This document shows, one piece after another, positions 7,767 to 17,097 of a stretch of DNA of 46,878 nt. The DNA lies in NCBI GenBank assembly GCA_964453205.1, contig CAYVRC010000023.1, positions 1 through 46,878 on the forward strand, given 5' to 3'. The number at the start of each line of letters is the position of its first letter. Position 1 is the stretch's first letter. The notes beneath the pieces were generated by a model, which was not told the DNA's origin, did no database searches, and saw nothing but the letters and a program-made list of their open reading frames with translations. Both the position numbers and the translations under genes were made by a program. This stretch comes from Crateriforma sp964453205 (GTDB taxonomy: Bacteria > Planctomycetota > Planctomycetia > Pirellulales > Pirellulaceae).

Positions 7767-9722
7767 ATGGAATCATCCGCCCCGCCCGTCGCGCCACCGT
7801 CCAAGCCCGGCGCGCCCCGTGAACCCGGCGCGCCCCGTGAACCCGGCGCGCCCCGTGAACCCGCCGTGCCCCGTGAACCCGGCGACGGGCATTCGCCGAC
7901 GGTCCCCGGCAAACCATCGTCGAACGCCCTGCGGTCGGATTCGCTTGCGACCGGGAAGAAGGTTCGTTCGTCCGATTCGATCGGTTCGAAACTGCTGTTC
8001 AACGTGGTGATCCCGTTGGCACTGTTGGCCGCCGGCGGCTTGGTGATTTGGTTGCTGGGCACCAACGAACCGGCGACTCGTGGCTTGCCCGGCCAAAGCC
8101 GTGCCGCACGGCTGGAACGACTGCCCCGTGTTTCGGTGCAGCCCGTTCATTCCTTGGAATCACTCGGTGCGCCGTTACAGATTTCCGTCGACGGGGCCGT
8201 GGTGCCGTTCCGCGAGGTCACGATCGCCACGGAAGTCGCCGGCGAGATCGTGTTCAAGGCGCCACAGTGCGAAGCGGGTAGTTTCGTCAAAGCGGGGACC
8301 GTGCTGGTGCGGATCGACCCGACCGACTACGAACTGGAAGTCGAACGACTCACGCGTCAAAGTGAGCAGGCCTATCAAGCGATCCGCGAGATCGAACAAG
8401 AGAGTGTCGGCACCCAACGCTTGCTGAAAGTCGCTCGGGACGATTTGGCCATCCAGCAACGCGAACTGGATCGCCAAAAGTCGTTGCCCCAAGGTTATGC
8501 CAGTCGCGGTGAAGTCGACGCGGCACAGCGAGCCGTGCTGCAGGCGAACCAACAAATCGTCACCTTGGAAAACCAGATCGACTTGCAGTCCAAACGCCGT
8601 GCCAGTCTGGAAGCCTCCCAGCGTCTGGCCGAGACGCAACTCAAAGTGGCCCAAGTCAATCTGCAACGTACCGAGATCCTTGCCCCGATCGACGGCGTGA
8701 TCGTCCGTGAGGACGCCGAATGGAACACCTTCGTCAATCGTGGCAGCCCGATAGTGACGATCGAGGACACATCGAAAGTCGAGGTCGCGGCCAGTTTGCG
8801 AATGGATCAGCTTTACTGGTTGTCGGCCCAAGACCGGCCGGACGCCGCGACCGCGGGTGCGGTCGAAGTTGCGGCGGATTTCAACGTCCAAGCGGGTTAC
8901 CAGTTGCCCGAAACGCCCGCGGTGATCGAGTTCGAAATGGGCGGCGGCCACGGCACGGTCTACCGCTGGGACGGACGCTTGGTCGGCTACGACGGAATCG
9001 GTTTGGACGACCAAACGCGAACCGTTCCGGTCCGCATCTTGGTCGATCGACCAAGGAAATACACCGACGAACACGGCCGCCCCCACCAGTCCGCCGGCCC
9101 CACGGCGTTGGTCCGCGGAATGTTCGTCCGCGTCCGGTTGCAAATCCGTCCTCAAGTGCCGTTGTTCGCCGTCCCCGAAAAGGCGATCAAGCCGGGCAGC
9201 CGATTGTGGAGTTTCGTGGCCGACGAATCCGTACTCGGCGACGACCGACCGTCGAAGAAAGAACAGACGGACGCACCGGAGGTCGCCGAGTCCGAACCAC
9301 GCCCGTCGCCGACACGGTCCGAAGACAAGGACGCCCGGCGTGAGGGCGACGCCGGCGTCGACAACGGGTTCCGGCCTGACGACTGGGTTCCCGGCCGCGT
9401 CGTGATCGTCCGGCCGATCGTCGCCGTTGACCGCTTGGACAAAGCGTTCTATCCGGCGGTCCACGGTTCGCCGACAGGCGGCGCCCGGGACGACGGACTG
9501 TCGGGTGACGATTTATCGGATGACGGGCGTGCCGAGCGGTCGGCTTGGTGGATCTGTGAATTGCCCGAGGGTGCCGTCGCGCAAGTTTCCGGCGGCAAGG
9601 TTTCCTACGTCGTGGTGTCACCACTGGGCGGCATTCCTCGGGACGGACTTCCCGCCCGCGCACTCAAGACAAGTTTGAAACCGCAGGACGACAAGAAAAC
9701 GACGGAGGTTGCCGCCTTATGA
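7767..9722 (+). CDS. RND efflux periplasmic adaptor (HlyD/MFP family)
   Basis: The protein has about 651 residues, long for this family. It has a proline-rich N-terminal segment, a membrane helix at about residues 77-98 (FNVVIPLALLAAGGLVIWLL), a lipoyl-like half motif (GEIVFKAPQCEAGSFVKAGT), a coiled-coil hairpin rich in Gln/Glu/Arg, the returning lipoyl half (TEILAPIDGVIVREDAEWN), and a beta-barrel domain. Adaptors of this kind link an inner-membrane RND pump to an outer-membrane channel. The C-terminal third carries an unusual charged insert (about residues 490-545, then another near 570-595). The gene overlaps the pump by ATGA, so the two are co-translated. The ATG at 7767 is preferred over the GTG at 7758. 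Confidence 0.9.
   Translation: MESSAPPVAPPSKPGAPREPGAPREPGAPREPAVPREPGDGHSPTVPGKPSSNALRSDSLATGKKVRSSDSIGSKLLFNVVIPLALLAAGGLVIWLLGTNEPATRGLPGQSRAARLERLPRVSVQPVHSLESLGAPLQISVDGAVVPFREVTIATEVAGEIVFKAPQCEAGSFVKAGTVLVRIDPTDYELEVERLTRQSEQAYQAIREIEQESVGTQRLLKVARDDLAIQQRELDRQKSLPQGYASRGEVDAAQRAVLQANQQIVTLENQIDLQSKRRASLEASQRLAETQLKVAQVNLQRTEILAPIDGVIVREDAEWNTFVNRGSPIVTIEDTSKVEVAASLRMDQLYWLSAQDRPDAATAGAVEVAADFNVQAGYQLPETPAVIEFEMGGGHGTVYRWDGRLVGYDGIGLDDQTRTVPVRILVDRPRKYTDEHGRPHQSAGPTALVRGMFVRVRLQIRPQVPLFAVPEKAIKPGSRLWSFVADESVLGDDRPSKKEQTDAPEVAESEPRPSPTRSEDKDARREGDAGVDNGFRPDDWVPGRVVIVRPIVAVDRLDKAFYPAVHGSPTGGARDDGLSGDDLSDDGRAERSAWWICELPEGAVAQVSGGKVSYVVVSPLGGIPRDGLPARALKTSLKPQDDKKTTEVAAL
7806..7877 (+). 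repeat. 18-bp tandem repeat (4 units) in the adaptor N-terminus
   Basis: Three identical copies of CCCGGCGCGCCCCGTGAA and one variant copy lie head to tail and encode PGAPRE three times and PAVPRE once. They extend the cytoplasmic N-terminal tail ahead of the membrane helix. In-frame units of 18 bp can change number without breaking the gene. Confidence 0.9.
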
Positions 9723-12700
9723 GACGACTGATCACCGCGGCAATCAATAACGCCCCCGGCATGAACGTCCTGATGGGCGCGTTGATGTTGGTCGGCGCGC
9801 TTTGCTTGGCGACGCTGCAGCGGGAAACCTTTCCGGCTTTCGAGTTGGAAATCGTGATGGTCCAGGTTCCTTACCCCGGCGCGACGCCAAAGGACACCGA
9901 GGAAGCGATCTGTCAAAAGATCGAAGAGGCGATCCGATCGATCGACGGAATCAAGAAGGTCAACTCCATCGCCAAGGAGGGTAGCGGTTTCGTGTTGGCG
10001 GAGTTGCGAGCGGACGTCCAAGATGTGCAGAAGGTGATGTCGGAGATCGATCGCGAAGTCAACCGCATCCCCAGCTTTCCGGTCCTGGCCGAGGACCCGC
10101 AAGTCTCGCAGATCGTCTTTCGCGAAGCCGCGATCCGTGTGGGCATCGTCGGACCGCCGGACCAAGGCATCGACAGCGAACTGGGCCTGCGGGAGACGGC
10201 CGAAAAAGTCCGCGACGAATTGCTGATGCTGCCGTCGGTTTCGACGGCCACGATCATGAGCAGCAAGCCTTACCAGATCGACGTGGAGATTCCCGAATCC
10301 ACGCTGCGAAGTTACGGGCTGACGCTCGGCCAAGTCGCCCAGACTCTGCGGGCGCGGAACGTCGAATTGCCCGGCGGTTCGCTACGCAGTCAGGGCCAGG
10401 AAATCTTGTTGCGGGCCAAAAACAAGGGCCGCGTCGGTGACGAAATACGCAATTTGCCGCTGGTCACTCGCAACGACGGCGTCGTGTTGACCGTCGACGA
10501 CTTGGGAACCGTTCGCGACGAATTCCAAGACATCACCGCGGGCGGCGAGATCAACGGCGAACCGGCGATGGTCATCAACGTCGAACGCACCAAGAGCGAA
10601 GACTTGTTGTCGCTGGTCGACGAAGTCCGTCAGTACGCGGCGGGCAAAGAACTCGGCGACGGCTACCGCATGATGTTGTGGAACGACACCAGTCGCGACG
10701 TCCGCGATCGCTTGGCGTTGTTACTGCGAAACGGTGCCGGTGGTCTGGCGCTCGTTTTCTTGGTCCTGGCGATGTTCTTGGAACTTCGCTTGGCGTTTTG
10801 GGTCGCCCTGGGGATCCCGATTTCGATCTTGGGTGCCGGTGCGGCGCTCGCCCTGGGCGGACAGACGCTGAACATGCTGTCGTTGTTTTCGTTCCTGATC
10901 GCGTTGGGCATCGTCGTCGACGACGCGATCGTCATCGGCGAAAACATCTACAGTCACCGGCAGATGGGAAAGTCGCTGCATCAAGCGGCCGTCGACGGCG
11001 CGATGGAAGTCCTGCCTAGCGTTTCCGCGTCGATCGTGACGACGGTGATCGCGTTCATGCCGATGTTTTTTGTGTCCGGCGTGATGGGGAAATTCATGGC
11101 GGTGATCCCCTTTGCCGTCATCGCGATGCTGCTGATTTCGCTGTGGGAAAGCACGTTCGTCTTGCCCAGTCACTTGGCCCACAGTCACAACGGTTTCTTT
11201 CGTTTCCTGAGCGTCGTGCTGTATCCGCTGCGTCCGGTCGGCATCGTCCTGGGGTGGCTCAGCGATCGAGCGAGCCGCTTGATGGAAACCGTGAACGAAA
11301 AGGTCTACATGCCGGTGCTGAAGTTCGGTTTGCACAACCCCGCCTTTCCGATCGCGACGGCTTTGATGTTGGCGATGGGAACCGCCGGCATGATCCGTGG
11401 CGGCGTGGTCAAGTCGATTTTGTTTCCTAAATCGGACAACAATTTCTTGCAAGCATCGGTCGTTTTCCCTGACGGAACGCCGGAGTCCGATACGGTCGAG
11501 GCGATCCGTCGGATGGATCAAGCCATCCGTGACGTCAGCCGCGAAATCGCCGAGGAACGTTCGGAAATCACCGGCATTGCCACCGCGAAACTGTATCCCG
11601 GCAGTGACGAAAAGCTGACCGGTCCGGTGCGTCTGACCTATCGCGAGGTCGGCACGGTGACGAACACGCAAAACGCCGCCGGTGGCGGCGGCAGCGGCAG
11701 TCACGTCGGTCAAATCTTTGCCGAACTCTACGACACCACGATCCGTGAAAAGCACAGCGATGAAATCATCGCCCGTTGGCGGGAGCGTGTCGGCGAAATC
11801 GCGGGTGTCGAAAAAGTCAATTACGGAACCATCGGCGTCGGCCCCGGCGGCAAGGCCATCGAATTCAAGGTGCTGTCCGACAGCGATGATTTCGATCAAT
11901 TGCTGGCCGCCGTCGAAGAGACTAAAGACAAGCTCGCCGAGTTCGACGGCGTGTTCGACATCGCCGATGACAACACCCCCGGTAAATGGGAGTTTCAGTT
12001 CAAGGTCAAAGACAACGCGTTGGCGACCGGAATCACGGCGACGGACCTCGGCGAAACGGTCCGCAACACGTACTTCGGCGCCGAAGCGATGCGGCTGCAG
12101 CGTGGCCGGCACGAAGTCAAACTGATGGTGCGGTATCCGGAAGACGAGCGAAAAAGTTTGGTGAATTTTCGCGAGCTGCAGATCCGTGGTGCCGACGGGA
12201 AAGATCGTCCGATCACCGAAGTCGCCGACGTCGATTTGGAACGGGGGTTCTCGGAAGTCAATCGTGTCGACCAACTTCGTAGTGTGACCATCACCGCCGA
12301 TTTGGACGAGAGCACCGCCAACGCGGATCTGATCATCGGTTCCCTGAAAGATTCATTCGTACCCGACTTGTTGGCGAAGTACCCCGGTGTTTCCCTGCGA
12401 TGGGAAGGCCAAGCCGAACAGAGTCGCGAATCGGTCGACAGTTTGCTGATCGGCTTCGGCGTCGCGATCGTTTGCATGTACGTGTTGTTGGTCTTGCAAT
12501 TCCGCAGCTACATGCAACCGCTTTTGATTCTGGCCATCGTGCCGTTCGGTATGATCGGCGCGGTTTGGGGACACGCCTTGTTGGGCCTGCCGCTGACGCT
12601 GTTCAGCATGTTCGGCTTGGTCGCCTTGTCGGGCGTCGTCGTTAATGATTCGATCGTGCTGATCGACTTCATCAACAGTCGTGTCCGTGCCGGCATGCCG

Positions 12701-13009
12701 CACATCGATGCGCTCCTGCAGGCCGGCAATCGACGGTTTCGACCGATCCTGTTGACCAGCATGACGACGATCGCCGGTTTGCTGCCCTTGTTGTTGGAAA
12801 AGTCCTTTCAGGCACAGTTGTTGATCCCGATGGCGACCAGTTTGGCATTCGGATTGATGCTGGCCACCTCGTTGGTGTTGTTGTTGATTCCGGTTTTGTA
12901 CTTGCTGTACCTGAACGCCCACGCGGCCCTGGCATCTGTGGCGCGGTCCGTCGGCCTGACGGACGAAGACGACGACAAACCACCGGCCGCCGCACCGCAA
13001 TCGGCGTGA
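9719..13009 (+). CDS. RND efflux transporter permease (AcrB/HAE1-like)
   Basis: The 1096-residue length and layout are typical of RND pumps: an N-terminal membrane helix, a large periplasmic domain, membrane helices, then the same pattern repeated. The TM4 motif GIVVDDAIVIGENI (near residue 400) contains the paired aspartates of the proton relay. The second half has PFGMIGAVWGHALLGLPLTL and GVVVNDSIVLIDFIN, the typical late-helix motifs. It should work as a trimer driven by proton import, with the adaptor encoded just upstream (4-bp ATGA overlap). There is no outer-membrane factor gene in this operon; the nearest is the one in the minus-strand RND operon. The substrate cannot be told from sequence. 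Confidence 0.95.
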   Translation: MRRLITAAINNAPGMNVLMGALMLVGALCLATLQRETFPAFELEIVMVQVPYPGATPKDTEEAICQKIEEAIRSIDGIKKVNSIAKEGSGFVLAELRADVQDVQKVMSEIDREVNRIPSFPVLAEDPQVSQIVFREAAIRVGIVGPPDQGIDSELGLRETAEKVRDELLMLPSVSTATIMSSKPYQIDVEIPESTLRSYGLTLGQVAQTLRARNVELPGGSLRSQGQEILLRAKNKGRVGDEIRNLPLVTRNDGVVLTVDDLGTVRDEFQDITAGGEINGEPAMVINVERTKSEDLLSLVDEVRQYAAGKELGDGYRMMLWNDTSRDVRDRLALLLRNGAGGLALVFLVLAMFLELRLAFWVALGIPISILGAGAALALGGQTLNMLSLFSFLIALGIVVDDAIVIGENIYSHRQMGKSLHQAAVDGAMEVLPSVSASIVTTVIAFMPMFFVSGVMGKFMAVIPFAVIAMLLISLWESTFVLPSHLAHSHNGFFRFLSVVLYPLRPVGIVLGWLSDRASRLMETVNEKVYMPVLKFGLHNPAFPIATALMLAMGTAGMIRGGVVKSILFPKSDNNFLQASVVFPDGTPESDTVEAIRRMDQAIRDVSREIAEERSEITGIATAKLYPGSDEKLTGPVRLTYREVGTVTNTQNAAGGGGSGSHVGQIFAELYDTTIREKHSDEIIARWRERVGEIAGVEKVNYGTIGVGPGGKAIEFKVLSDSDDFDQLLAAVEETKDKLAEFDGVFDIADDNTPGKWEFQFKVKDNALATGITATDLGETVRNTYFGAEAMRLQRGRHEVKLMVRYPEDERKSLVNFRELQIRGADGKDRPITEVADVDLERGFSEVNRVDQLRSVTITADLDESTANADLIIGSLKDSFVPDLLAKYPGVSLRWEGQAEQSRESVDSLLIGFGVAIVCMYVLLVLQFRSYMQPLLILAIVPFGMIGAVWGHALLGLPLTLFSMFGLVALSGVVVNDSIVLIDFINSRVRAGMPHIDALLQAGNRRFRPILLTSMTTIAGLLPLLLEKSFQAQLLIPMATSLAFGLMLATSLVLLLIPVLYLLYLNAHAALASVARSVGLTDEDDDKPPAAAPQSA

Positions 13010-13119
13010 TCCCGTTGCGCCCCGCGGACCGGGCCGCGCGATCTCGTTCTCGACTGTCTCGATCGGTCGCGAAATTGGGCTTCCGGTCCATCCCGCAAGC
13101 TTGCTACCGTCTATCCCGG

Positions 13120-13767
13120 ATGCCGGGGCCGTCCGGAGGATCATTCGTCGGGCCTTTCGAAATCACAAGGGATTGTAAAGTGGGATTCCATTTCTCCGGG
13201 CTCGGTCCGGCCGATCAGATGATCGTTCAAAGACTGCAACCGGTCATGATCACGACGATTCGCCAAGTCGCCGACCGCGTGATGAAAGGCGAAGGTGCCG
13301 CGGAGTGCAAGAAATGGTTCGGCGATGCCAGTCCGATTTGGATGAACAGCGTCGGCAAGCAGCTGCAAATGATGGCCAGCCTGATCAACACCAAACCGAT
13401 CACCATCGGTTTCGCGCCGATCAAGGAACGCTGTTCCAAGGAATACGCCGCCGCTGACCAACCCAACAGCGGCTGGAAGAACTTTGCGAGCAACCCGAAC
13501 GCCATGAGCGTGGGGCAAAACCAGGACTATACCATCACTTTGAATCTGCTCTGGAATTCGGCTCCGCTGTATCGAAAGTTCCGAAAACCAGGGGATAGCA
13601 AGTTCCAAACGTTGATCCACGAATGCACGCACCTGTTTTTGGACACCGACGACGACGAGTATGGTGTCCAGGATTGCGAAGCCGTCGCCGGCAAGTCCCC
13701 CGCGGTCGCCAAAAAAACCGCCGACAACTGGGGCTATTTCATCGAAGAATTTCACCCCGGAAGCTGA
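13120..13767 (+). CDS. M35-like (aspzincin) zinc metallopeptidase, small standalone form
   Basis: The C-terminal half has HECTH (13618-13632) followed at once by LFLDTDDDEYG. HExxH plus a following TxDxxYG is the aspzincin signature of the M35/lysine-specific metallo-endopeptidase group, in which the Asp is the third zinc ligand. The end of the protein (TADNWGYFIEEF) also resembles that group. About 215 residues from the ATG at 13120; the frame is open back to a GTG at 13006 overlapping the pump stop codon, but the extra stretch looks like spacer translation. No signal peptide is seen. The gene follows the RND pump at 110 bp and may share its transcript. Target unknown; related domains occur both as secreted peptidases and as toxin modules. 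Confidence 0.72.
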   Translation: MPGPSGGSFVGPFEITRDCKVGFHFSGLGPADQMIVQRLQPVMITTIRQVADRVMKGEGAAECKKWFGDASPIWMNSVGKQLQMMASLINTKPITIGFAPIKERCSKEYAAADQPNSGWKNFASNPNAMSVGQNQDYTITLNLLWNSAPLYRKFRKPGDSKFQTLIHECTHLFLDTDDDEYGVQDCEAVAGKSPAVAKKTADNWGYFIEEFHPGS

Positions 13768-14047
13768 CCGAAGCACTAAGGATCGGTCGGAAATCAGCGT
13801 TTCGTTGAGACTTGCCGGAAAACGCTTTCGATCAGCTCCATCGCCGCTTTCAAGTTCGCTTGGACCTGTTGGGAAATGGATTCGTTTCGGATCTGCAAGA
13901 TGCTGTGCCGTTTCATTGCGATGGCCTTCTCTGAAGAAACAATGAAATCGGCCAAACGGCGTCGGCTGATTCGTTGTCGGGTCGCCCGGGAAGATTAAAC
14001 TTTCGAGCATCCTGAGCCGTCCCCACTCTTTGCCGAGTCACCCACCG

Positions 14048-15631
14048 ATGTCGAAGCAACCGCAACCGTTCCGTCCCGCAGTCGACGGATTCACCCGGCG
14101 AAAATTCATGCATTTCGCCTCCGGACTCTCGGCGACCGCTTTGTCGTTTTCGCAAGCACGGGGTGCGGAGACGCCCGGATTTCCAAGCGATCCCTTTTCG
14201 CTCGGCGTTGCCTCGGGGGATCCGGACCACCAGAGTGTCGTGTTGTGGACACGCTTGGCCCCGGCTCCGCTCCAGCCCGGGGGCGGGATGCCTTTCCGCA
14301 TCGTCGACGTGCAGTGGGAGATTGCCGAGGACGATAAGTTCTCGCAAGTCGTCGCAAAGGGCGTTTATGCCGCGACGCCGCAGTTGGCTCACTCGGTCCA
14401 CGTCGAAGTCGACGGGTTGCGGGCGGACCGATGGTACTTTTATCGCTTCCGGGCCGGCGATGCGGAAAGTCCGGTGGGACGCACGCGAACGATGCCCGCA
14501 CCGGGTGCGATGCCGGACAAGGTCCGGTTCGCGGTGACATCGTGCCAAAATTTTGAACAGGGACTGTTCACGGCTTATGAACGAATGGCGGACGACGAAG
14601 TCGACTTGGTCTTTCACCTCGGCGATTACATTTATGAATACGAAGCCGGCCGCAACGGTAAAGTTCGCACTCACCAGGGATCGGAAATCCGATCGCTCGA
14701 TGATTACCGGATCCGTCACGCCCAGTACCGGATGGATCCCCTGTTGAACGGCATGCATGCGGCCGCACCTTGGATCGTGACTTGGGACGATCACGAGTTC
14801 GACAACAACTGCGCGAGCGACATCTCCGAGGAATCCGGCGTCGACCCGCTGGATTTCCTGGTCCGTCGCGCGAACGCTTATCAAGCCTACTACGAGAGCA
14901 TGCCGATTCGTTCGACTTGCATGCCACGTGGCAGTGACATGCGACTTTATCGTCAGGCTACCTTCGGTCGCTTGGTCGATTTTCAGGTCCTGGATACTCG
15001 CCAATACCGGTCGGATCAGCCCAACGGCGACCGACGATCGCCGATCAACGCCCAAGCGCTCGATCCGACACAGACCATGCTGGGACGCGAGCAACGCGGA
15101 TGGATGTGTCGCAACTTGGTGCGGTCTCGCGCGCAGTGGAACGTCCTGGCCCAGCAGGTGATGATGGGCATGGTCAATCGTGTCGGCGATGTGGAACAGC
15201 CGGAATACTCGATGGACCAGTGGCCCGGGTACACGCATGAGAGGATGGAGTTGATGCGGTTCCTCCGTGAGCGGAGGATCAGCAATCCCGTCGTTCTGAC
15301 CGGTGATATTCACAGCAACTGGGCAAACGAATTGCGGGTCGATGATCGCAGGGCGGAGGATCAGCCGGTCGCGACGGAGTTCGTTTCAACATCGCTGAGC
15401 AGCGGCGGAAACGGCGTCGACAAGCCACAGAACATGGACCGGCTGCTGAGCGCCAATCCCTGTGTCAAATTCCATAACTTGCAGCGCGGTTACATCTTGT
15501 GTGACGTCACCGAAAAAGACTGGAAAGCTGATTTCCGAGTCGTCGACCAAGTCGTTCGGCCGGGCGGCAAGACGTCCTCGCGGGCGTCGTTCGTGGTCGA
15601 GTCGGGCGCGGCGGTGATCCATCCGGCCTAG
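14048..15631 (+). CDS. phoD: PhoD-type alkaline phosphatase/phosphodiesterase, Tat-exported
   Basis: The N-terminus has a twin-arginine signal (FTRRKFMHFASGLSATALSF), which suggests export of the folded, metal-loaded enzyme. The PhoD N-terminal beta domain follows (SLGVASGDPDHQSVVLWTRL). The catalytic domain shows the metallophosphatase motifs in order: VTSCQN, HLGDYIYE, WDDHEFDNN and LTGDIHSNW. About 527 residues, normal for PhoD. The family hydrolyses phosphate mono- and diesters outside the cytoplasm and is often induced under phosphate limitation; no Pho box was identified here. The ATG at 14048 is chosen over an upstream TTG at 14030 because it places the RR motif at a normal distance from the start. 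Confidence 0.93.
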   Translation: MSKQPQPFRPAVDGFTRRKFMHFASGLSATALSFSQARGAETPGFPSDPFSLGVASGDPDHQSVVLWTRLAPAPLQPGGGMPFRIVDVQWEIAEDDKFSQVVAKGVYAATPQLAHSVHVEVDGLRADRWYFYRFRAGDAESPVGRTRTMPAPGAMPDKVRFAVTSCQNFEQGLFTAYERMADDEVDLVFHLGDYIYEYEAGRNGKVRTHQGSEIRSLDDYRIRHAQYRMDPLLNGMHAAAPWIVTWDDHEFDNNCASDISEESGVDPLDFLVRRANAYQAYYESMPIRSTCMPRGSDMRLYRQATFGRLVDFQVLDTRQYRSDQPNGDRRSPINAQALDPTQTMLGREQRGWMCRNLVRSRAQWNVLAQQVMMGMVNRVGDVEQPEYSMDQWPGYTHERMELMRFLRERRISNPVVLTGDIHSNWANELRVDDRRAEDQPVATEFVSTSLSSGGNGVDKPQNMDRLLSANPCVKFHNLQRGYILCDVTEKDWKADFRVVDQVVRPGGKTSSRASFVVESGAAVIHPA

Positions 15632-15690
15632 CTTCGTTCGCTCGCAGATCGGCCGGGCGTCGCTTCGTCAAGAAGTCCCGTTCGTTTGGG

Positions 15691-16071
15691 CGATGCCAGT
15701 CGTGTCGAATCGAATTGCAGCATCCGTTGCCGACGCCGGATGAGCTAAAGGCGTCTTGCGAAGAAAGTTATGAAGACGGCATGTACTCCGATTTCGCGGC
15801 CGCGGTCGACGTGAAACGGATGACGGCCAGGCGGAGCATTTTCGAGATTCGCCGGACCTTACCGATCGCTGGGACATGGCTGGACGTCGGTTGCGGTGAC
15901 GGAATGTTCGTCAAAATGCGCCATCGCTGGTATTTTTACATCCCCGAAGAACACCTGCAATATTTCAACCGCGCCAATCTCACCCGGTGGCTGCGGCAGA
16001 AAGGCTTTGAGGTGATCAGTGCCACGCGGACCTATAAACCGCTGACGTTCAACTACTCACTGACACAATTT
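15691..16071 (+). pseudogene. Remnant of a class I SAM-dependent methyltransferase
   Basis: Translated in one frame, the segment reads RCQSCRIELQHPLPTPDEL (a CxxC-type N-terminal piece), then SYEDGMYSDF, then the SAM-binding motif I (TWLDVGCGDGMFVK), and then jumps directly to HRWYFYIPEEHLQYFN, which in this family lies near the C-terminus. About 100 or more residues that normally lie between the two are missing. The frame has no ATG or GTG upstream, and the homology stops at FNYSLTQF, right at the start of the next gene. It is therefore headless, internally deleted and cut at the end. Any product would lack most of the Rossmann fold. The substrate is not inferable. Confidence 0.75.
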
Positions 16072-16072
16072 G

Positions 16073-17086
16073 ATGATCATCATGCATGTGCCTTGTTCGC
16101 AGACTCACGCGGCGATCAGACTGGGCGTCGGAATCGCGTTGCTGATTTTCGTAGGATCCGGTCGGCTTTTCTCGCAGACGGCACCGATCGGCGATGATGT
16201 AGGTTCACAGGTTCAATCGTCCGCGAGCTCGACGCCTCGTTTGGACGGACCTTGGATCAAACTGGTGGGACGGCCGCCGCTTGAGAAATGGGCGTCCGAT
16301 CGTGCCGAGCCGGTTGATTTCACGTTGTTCCAAGCCGACAACGGTCGCTGGCAGCTGATCGCTTGCGTCCGGCACACGTCTCATCCGGGCGGGACTCGAT
16401 TGCTCTATCGATGGTCCAGTCCTGACCTGGTGGCAGAAAATTGGCGAGCCGATGGAATCTTTCTTTCGTCGGATCCGGACTGGGATCATGCGGAAGGAAC
16501 GTTGCAAGCGCCCTTTCACGTCTTCGACGCGGGCCGTCACCATCTGTTTTACAACAGTCGCGGCGGGCATTTGATGACCAGTACCGACGGGATCGACTTT
16601 CAGCCGGTCGGCACCGAGGCGATTTTTCCGATGGGTCGCGACGTTTGCATCCTGGATGATCGAGAACGATCCGGGAAATGGATCGCCTACTACACGTCGC
16701 CGGAGAAGGGCATCAATCCCGCGACCCGGGACCATACGATTCGTGCCCGTACGGCGGAAAACCTGGAGGGCCCTTGGAGCGAATCGGCTGTCGAGATTCC
16801 GCCGATCACGCCACCGGCAAAGGGTTACACGTTTGTCTACGCCGAAAGCCCGCTGGTGGTCCGACGCGGAGGCGACTACTACCGCTTTGAACAATTAGAA
16901 GTTTTTCGATCCGACGATCCGTTGAAATGGGAAGGACCGCCGATCGCGAGGCTCGCTCCGCGGGATCCGCTGAAGCGTCTCGCGCCGGAAATCGTCACTC
17001 ATGAAGGCAGAGACTATCTGGTCGCTTATCAATGGCGGGGCCGCGACCCGCGGGGCATCTACCTCGCTCCGTTGGTGTGGGAATAG
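16073..17086 (+). CDS. Secreted five-bladed-propeller-like protein (GH43/GH32-like fold), function unknown
   Basis: About 337 residues with an N-terminal hydrophobic signal segment (AAIRLGVGIALLIFVGSG). The rest has repeated short motifs of propeller glycosidases: LLYRWSSPDL, EGTLQAPFHVF, HHLFYNSRGGHLMTSTDGI, WIAYYTSPEKG, YAESPLVVRRGGDYY and YLVAYQWRGRDPRGIYLAPL. These resemble GH32/GH43-type sugar-binding propellers, but I cannot point to a full set of catalytic acids, so a specific reaction is not claimed. Start candidates are ATG at 16073 and 16082. The gene begins exactly where the decayed methyltransferase ends and is convergent with the next minus-strand gene, with only 11 bp between them. 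Confidence 0.65.
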   Translation: MIIMHVPCSQTHAAIRLGVGIALLIFVGSGRLFSQTAPIGDDVGSQVQSSASSTPRLDGPWIKLVGRPPLEKWASDRAEPVDFTLFQADNGRWQLIACVRHTSHPGGTRLLYRWSSPDLVAENWRADGIFLSSDPDWDHAEGTLQAPFHVFDAGRHHLFYNSRGGHLMTSTDGIDFQPVGTEAIFPMGRDVCILDDRERSGKWIAYYTSPEKGINPATRDHTIRARTAENLEGPWSESAVEIPPITPPAKGYTFVYAESPLVVRRGGDYYRFEQLEVFRSDDPLKWEGPPIARLAPRDPLKRLAPEIVTHEGRDYLVAYQWRGRDPRGIYLAPLVWE

Positions 17087-17097
17087 GGCGGCCGGCC

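Noticed and set aside
13141..14010. Minus-strand open frame opposite the M35-like gene
   Set aside because: The plus strand has a full zinc-protease signature; the minus translation shows no domain and runs into the phoD leader.
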